A DNA stretch of 62,000 bases. Origin: Liolophura sinensis. Its lineage: Eukaryota > Mollusca > Polyplacophora > Chitonida > Chitonidae. The notes beneath the pieces were generated by a model, which saw only the letters and a list, made by a program, of their open reading frames with translations, did no database searches and had not been told where the DNA came from. The stretch is from NCBI RefSeq assembly GCF_032854445.1, contig NC_088306.1, positions 2,501 through 64,500 on the forward strand, given 5' to 3'. Below, piece after piece: positions 58,476 to 62,000 of this stretch. Position numbers and translations under genes: made by a program. Within the stretch, counting starts at the first letter, position 1, and the number at the start of each line of letters is the position of its first letter.

Positions 58476-59995
58476 TATCATTTCACTGCCTCAAGTGGCT
58501 GGAATAGTGGGGTTTGTATTTATTTATTTGATGGGTGTTTTACGCCGTACTCAAGAGTATTTCACTTTTATGACAGGGGCCAGCATTATGGTGGGAAGAA
58601 ACTGGGCAAAGCCCGGGTGAAACCCACGACCATCCACAGGTTGCTGAGAGACCTTCCTGCGTACGGCCGGAGAGGAAGCCAGCATGAGCTGGACTCACAG
58701 CGACCGCATTGGTGAGTGAGTGATTGGCGAGTCATTACACTGCCATGTCCCCCGTGGAGTTTGTAATTTGGTCGAGTAAGGTGGATTTTGTGGCATTTCA
58801 CTGCCCCAAGTGGCTGGAATAGTGGGGTTTGTAAGTTGGTCGAGTAAGGTAGATTTTGTGGCATTTCACTGCCCTAAGTGGCTGGAATAGTGGGGTTTAT
58901 AAGTTGGTCGAGTAAGGTAGATTTTGTGGCATTTCACTGCCCTAAGTGGCTGGAATAGTGGGGTTTGTAAATTGGTCGAGTAAGGTAGATTTTGTGGCAT
59001 TTCACTGCCCCAAGTGGCTGGAATAGTGGGGTTTGTAAGTTGGTCGAGTAAGGTAGATTTTGTGGCATTTCACAGCCCCCAAGTGGCTGGAATAGTGGGG
59101 TTTATAAGTTGGTCGAGTAAGGTAGATTTTGTGGCATTTCACTGCCCTAAGTGGCTGGAATAGTGGGGTTTGTAAGTTGGTCGAGTAAGGTAGATTTTGT
59201 GGCATTTCACTGCCCTAAGTAGCTGGAATAGTGGGGTTTATAAGTTGGTCTTGTAAGGTAGATTTTGTGGCATTTCACTGCCCCAAGTGGCTGGAATAGT
59301 GGGGTTTGTAAATTGCTCGAGTAAGGTAGATTTTGTGGCATTTCACTGCCCCAAGTGGCTGGAATAGTGGGGTTTGTAAGTTGGTCGAGTAAGGTAGATT
59401 TTGTGGCATTTCACTGCCCCAAGTGGCTGGAATAGTGGGGTTTGTAAATTGCTCGAGTAAGGTTGATTTTGTGGCATTTCACTGCCCCAAGTGGCTGGAA
59501 TAGTGGGGTTTGTAAGTTGGTCGAGTAAGGTAGATTTTGTGGCATTTCACTGCCCCAAGTGGCTGGAATAGTGGGGTTTGTAAGTTGGTCGAGTAAGGTA
59601 GATTTTGTGGCATTTCACTGCCCTAAGTGGCTGGAATAGTGGGGTTTATAAGTTGGTCTTGTAAGGTAGATTTTGTGGCATTTCACTGCCCCAAGTGGCT
59701 GGAATAGTGGGGTTTGTAAGTTGGTCGAGTAAGGTAGATTTTGTGGCATTTCACTGCCCTAAGTGGCTGCAATAGTGGGGTTTATAAGTTGGTCTTGTAA
59801 GGTAGATTTTGTGGCATTTCACTGCCCCAAGTGGCTGGAATAGTGGGGTTTGTAAGTTGGTCGAGTAAGGTAGATTTTGTTGCATTTCACTGCCCCAAGT
59901 GGCTGGAATAGTGGGGTTTGTAAGTTGGTCAAGTAAGGTGGATTTTGTGGCATGTCACCGCCCCAAGTGGCTGGAATAGTGGGGTTTGCAACTGG
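58476..59995. repeat. 68-bp minisatellite, about 19 copies, downstream of the esterase gene
   Basis: Unit: TTTGTAAGTTGGTCGAGTAA, GGTAGATTTTGTGGCATTTC, ACTGCCCCAAGTGGCTGGAA, TAGTGGGG. A partial unit at 58476-58515 lies on the far side of a SINE, so the SINE entered the array. Some units have GGTCTTGTAAGG instead of GGTCGAGTAAGG. Confidence 0.95.
58516..58735 (-). mobile_element. SINE family A, about 215 bp, inside the 68-bp array
   Basis: Minus-strand copy with B-box side (AATGCGGTCGCTGTGAGTCC), GCTGGCTTCCTCTCCGGCCG, GGTCGTGGGTTTCACCCGGG, CACCATAATGCTGGCCCCTG and GAGTACGGCGTAAAACACCC. Confidence 0.92.
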
Positions 59996-60004
59996 GCCTA
60001 GTAA

Positions 60005-60490
60005 GATCTGGTGTCAGGTTCCAATGACTTCAGCTTTACGTCAGGAGGTTTGTCAGGTTCCAGTGACTTCAGCTTTACATCAGGAGGTTTGTCAGGTTCC
60101 AGTGAGGTCAGAAGGTTTGTCAGGTACCATTGGTTTCAGCCATACATCAGGAGGTTTGTCAGATTCCAATTGTGTCAGCCTTATGCCAGGAGGTTTGTCA
60201 GGTTCCAGTGATGTCAGCTTTACGTGAGGAGGTTTGTCAGGTTCCATTGATTTCAGCCATACATCAGGAGGTTTGCCAGGTTCCATTGATTTCAGCCATA
60301 CATCAGGAGGTTTGCCAGGTTCCAGTGATTTCAGCCATACATCAGGAGGTTTGTCAGATTCCAATTATGTCAGCCTTACGTCAAGAGGTTTGTCAGGTTC
60401 AAATGATGTCAGCTTTATGTCGGGAAGTTTGTCAGGTTCCAGTGATGTCAGCCTTACGTCAGGAGGGTTGTCAGGTTTGAAGGGCAGTCT
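60005..60490. repeat. 39-bp minisatellite, about 12 copies
   Basis: Unit: TTCCAGTGATGTCAGCTTTA, CGTCAGGAGGTTTGTCAGG. 39 bp is 13 codons, so frames such as SGSSDVSFTSGGL stay open; I do not regard them as coding. Confidence 0.93.
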
Positions 60491-61130
60491 AAGTGACAGT
60501 TCGTGTGTACAGCATCAGGCAGCATTCAAATAAGAAGGCCTAAATACAAATCTTGTTCGATAACCCTGAGGTATCCATGCAGAAAGAAAGGTACATCTTT
60601 ACATCGCTATGTAAAGATAAATTTGTATTCTTGTATTCAGAGTAGATTTGATGCTAAATGAAGGTAGATGCATGAAAATGTGACTTTTTTAACGTTTAAT
60701 GGCTGTTGAGAGATCCAAGCATGAATTTAGCATTGAGATTTCTGATATACTCTACCCATAGGCACAGTGACACACGTGTGTGATATGCCTGAAGTGTTTG
60801 CATTTTGAACACGCATGAACCCTCTCCCCAGACACGACTTTCAATCAGTGAATGACACCAGTTGTGAACCATATTTGATGCTGAGTGCGTGTTGCCATGG
60901 TCAAAGCATGCGAATTGATCTGAAGACAAGGTAAGTACTATATCCTTTAATACATGTATAGTGACACGAATCTGGATTCCTAATGTACAACAGAAGCAAG
61001 TAGATGTTTTAAGTCAATACCATACTTTTAAAACAGATTAAAAGTTTCATTCATAGTGGTTGGAAGCGCAGGAATTCCGTTTGTACACTTTAGATCTGTC
61101 TGACGTGACATGGATGTGTTCAACTGTGAA
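60491..61130. other. no gene seen
   Basis: Single-copy sequence between two arrays. Only short frames, no domain or RNA gene recognised. Confidence 0.5.
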
Positions 61131-62000
61131 AAATTGAATACACCGGAGACATTTTCTAACTCACACGTAAGACATTTTTTTACTTATTCTTGAGGCATTT
61201 TCTGGCCAGTACGTGAGATATTTTCTCACTTACTCGTGAGGCATTTTCTGACCTATACGTGAGACATTTTCTCACTTACACGGGAGACATTTTCTCACTT
61301 ACACGGGAGACATTTTCAGCCATACTTGAGACATTGTCTGACTTACAGGTGAGACATTGACTTAGACGTTATGCATTGTCTGACTTGCATGTGAGGCCTT
61401 GTCTGACTTACACGTGAGACATTTTCTGACTTACTTACACGCGAGACATTTTCTGACCTACTTGTGAGGCATTTTAAGACGCCATTATACGTGAGACATT
61501 TTTTCACTTTCACGATATTTTCTCACTACACATTTTCTCACTTCTTCGGGAGAAATTTGTGGCATACGTGAGGCATTGACTGACCTATACGTGAGACATT
61601 GGCTTACTTACACGTGAGACATTGTCTGACTTACACGTGAGACATTTTGTCTGACTTCCACGTGAGATATTGACTTCCACGTGAGACATTTCTCATTCTA
61701 CTTGAGACATTTTCACACATACGCGTCATTTTCACTCTTAGGTGTCATTTTCACTCTTAGGTGTCATTTTCTCACTACACTTTTTCTTACTTACATGGGA
61801 AAAATTTTCTGGCATACGTGAGGACATTGACTTACACGTGAAACCTTGTCTGACCTACACGTGAGATATTGACTTACACATGGGGCATTTTCTGACTTAC
61901 ACGTGAGACATTTTCTGACTTACATGTGAGACATTGAATTACACGTGAGGCATTTTCTGATTACATGCGAGACATTGACTTGCACGTGAGGCATTTTCTG
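61131..62000. repeat. ~23-bp degenerate minisatellite running off the window
   Basis: Unit: ACACGTGAGACATTTTCTGA plus CTT, with frequent deletions and changes (ACGTGAGGCATT, TTCTCACTTAC). Many units contain CACGTG or ACGTGA. Confidence 0.9.

Overview
The window is nuclear DNA from a metazoan, most likely a lophotrochozoan (mollusc or brachiopod). The signs are spliced genes with GT-AG introns, tRNA-derived SINEs whose 3' module contains GAGTACGGCGTAAAACACC, Tc1-like and DIRS-like transposon remnants, and very dense minisatellites. No bacterial or viral gene organisation is visible.

Layout. 1-6.7 kb: a ~545-bp satellite, a 23-bp array, and a complete Tc1-like DNA transposon with an intact 335-aa DD34E transposase (4554-6090), followed by two SINE copies. 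6.8-10.2 kb: a 61-bp minisatellite. 12.3-13.2 kb (minus strand): an intronless block coding for most of a seven-transmembrane protein, broken by one in-frame TGA. 14.7-22.5 kb: a graveyard of DIRS-like, Tc1-like and SINE remnants plus one copy of a ~2.1-kb noncoding dispersed element (17600-19680). 22.6-29.0 kb: a 6.4-kb ACA-rich array. 29.0-33.0 kb: a second, inverted copy of the 2.1-kb element, sitting inside that array and itself split by a 979-bp long-TIR element and by a LINE-containing insertion. 33.5-38.5 kb: two more minisatellites, SINE fragments and otherwise featureless DNA.

38.6-57.8 kb holds the one complete gene I can assemble: six coding exons (147+102+121+64+122+662 nt) that join in frame to a 405-aa arylacetamide deacetylase / neutral cholesterol ester hydrolase-like protein. 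It has an N-terminal membrane anchor, HGGG, YRLAPEHPFP, EFD and FHGF motifs. The nucleophile serine of GDSAGG is replaced by Asp (GDDAGG, residue 188). A decayed duplicate of the last exon lies in intron 5 and has GYTAGG there, so neither copy has the serine. All five introns carry minisatellites. The intron-4 array is built from the 3' part of exon 4 together with its 5' splice site, giving about 34 extra copies of a perfect GTAAGT donor. Arrays in introns 1 and 5 also repeat splice-like motifs.

57.8-62 kb: 3' flank with three more arrays (68, 39 and ~23 bp). Much of the window is tandem or dispersed repeat. Apart from the esterase, the 7TM block and the Tc1 transposase, I see no convincing protein-coding gene.
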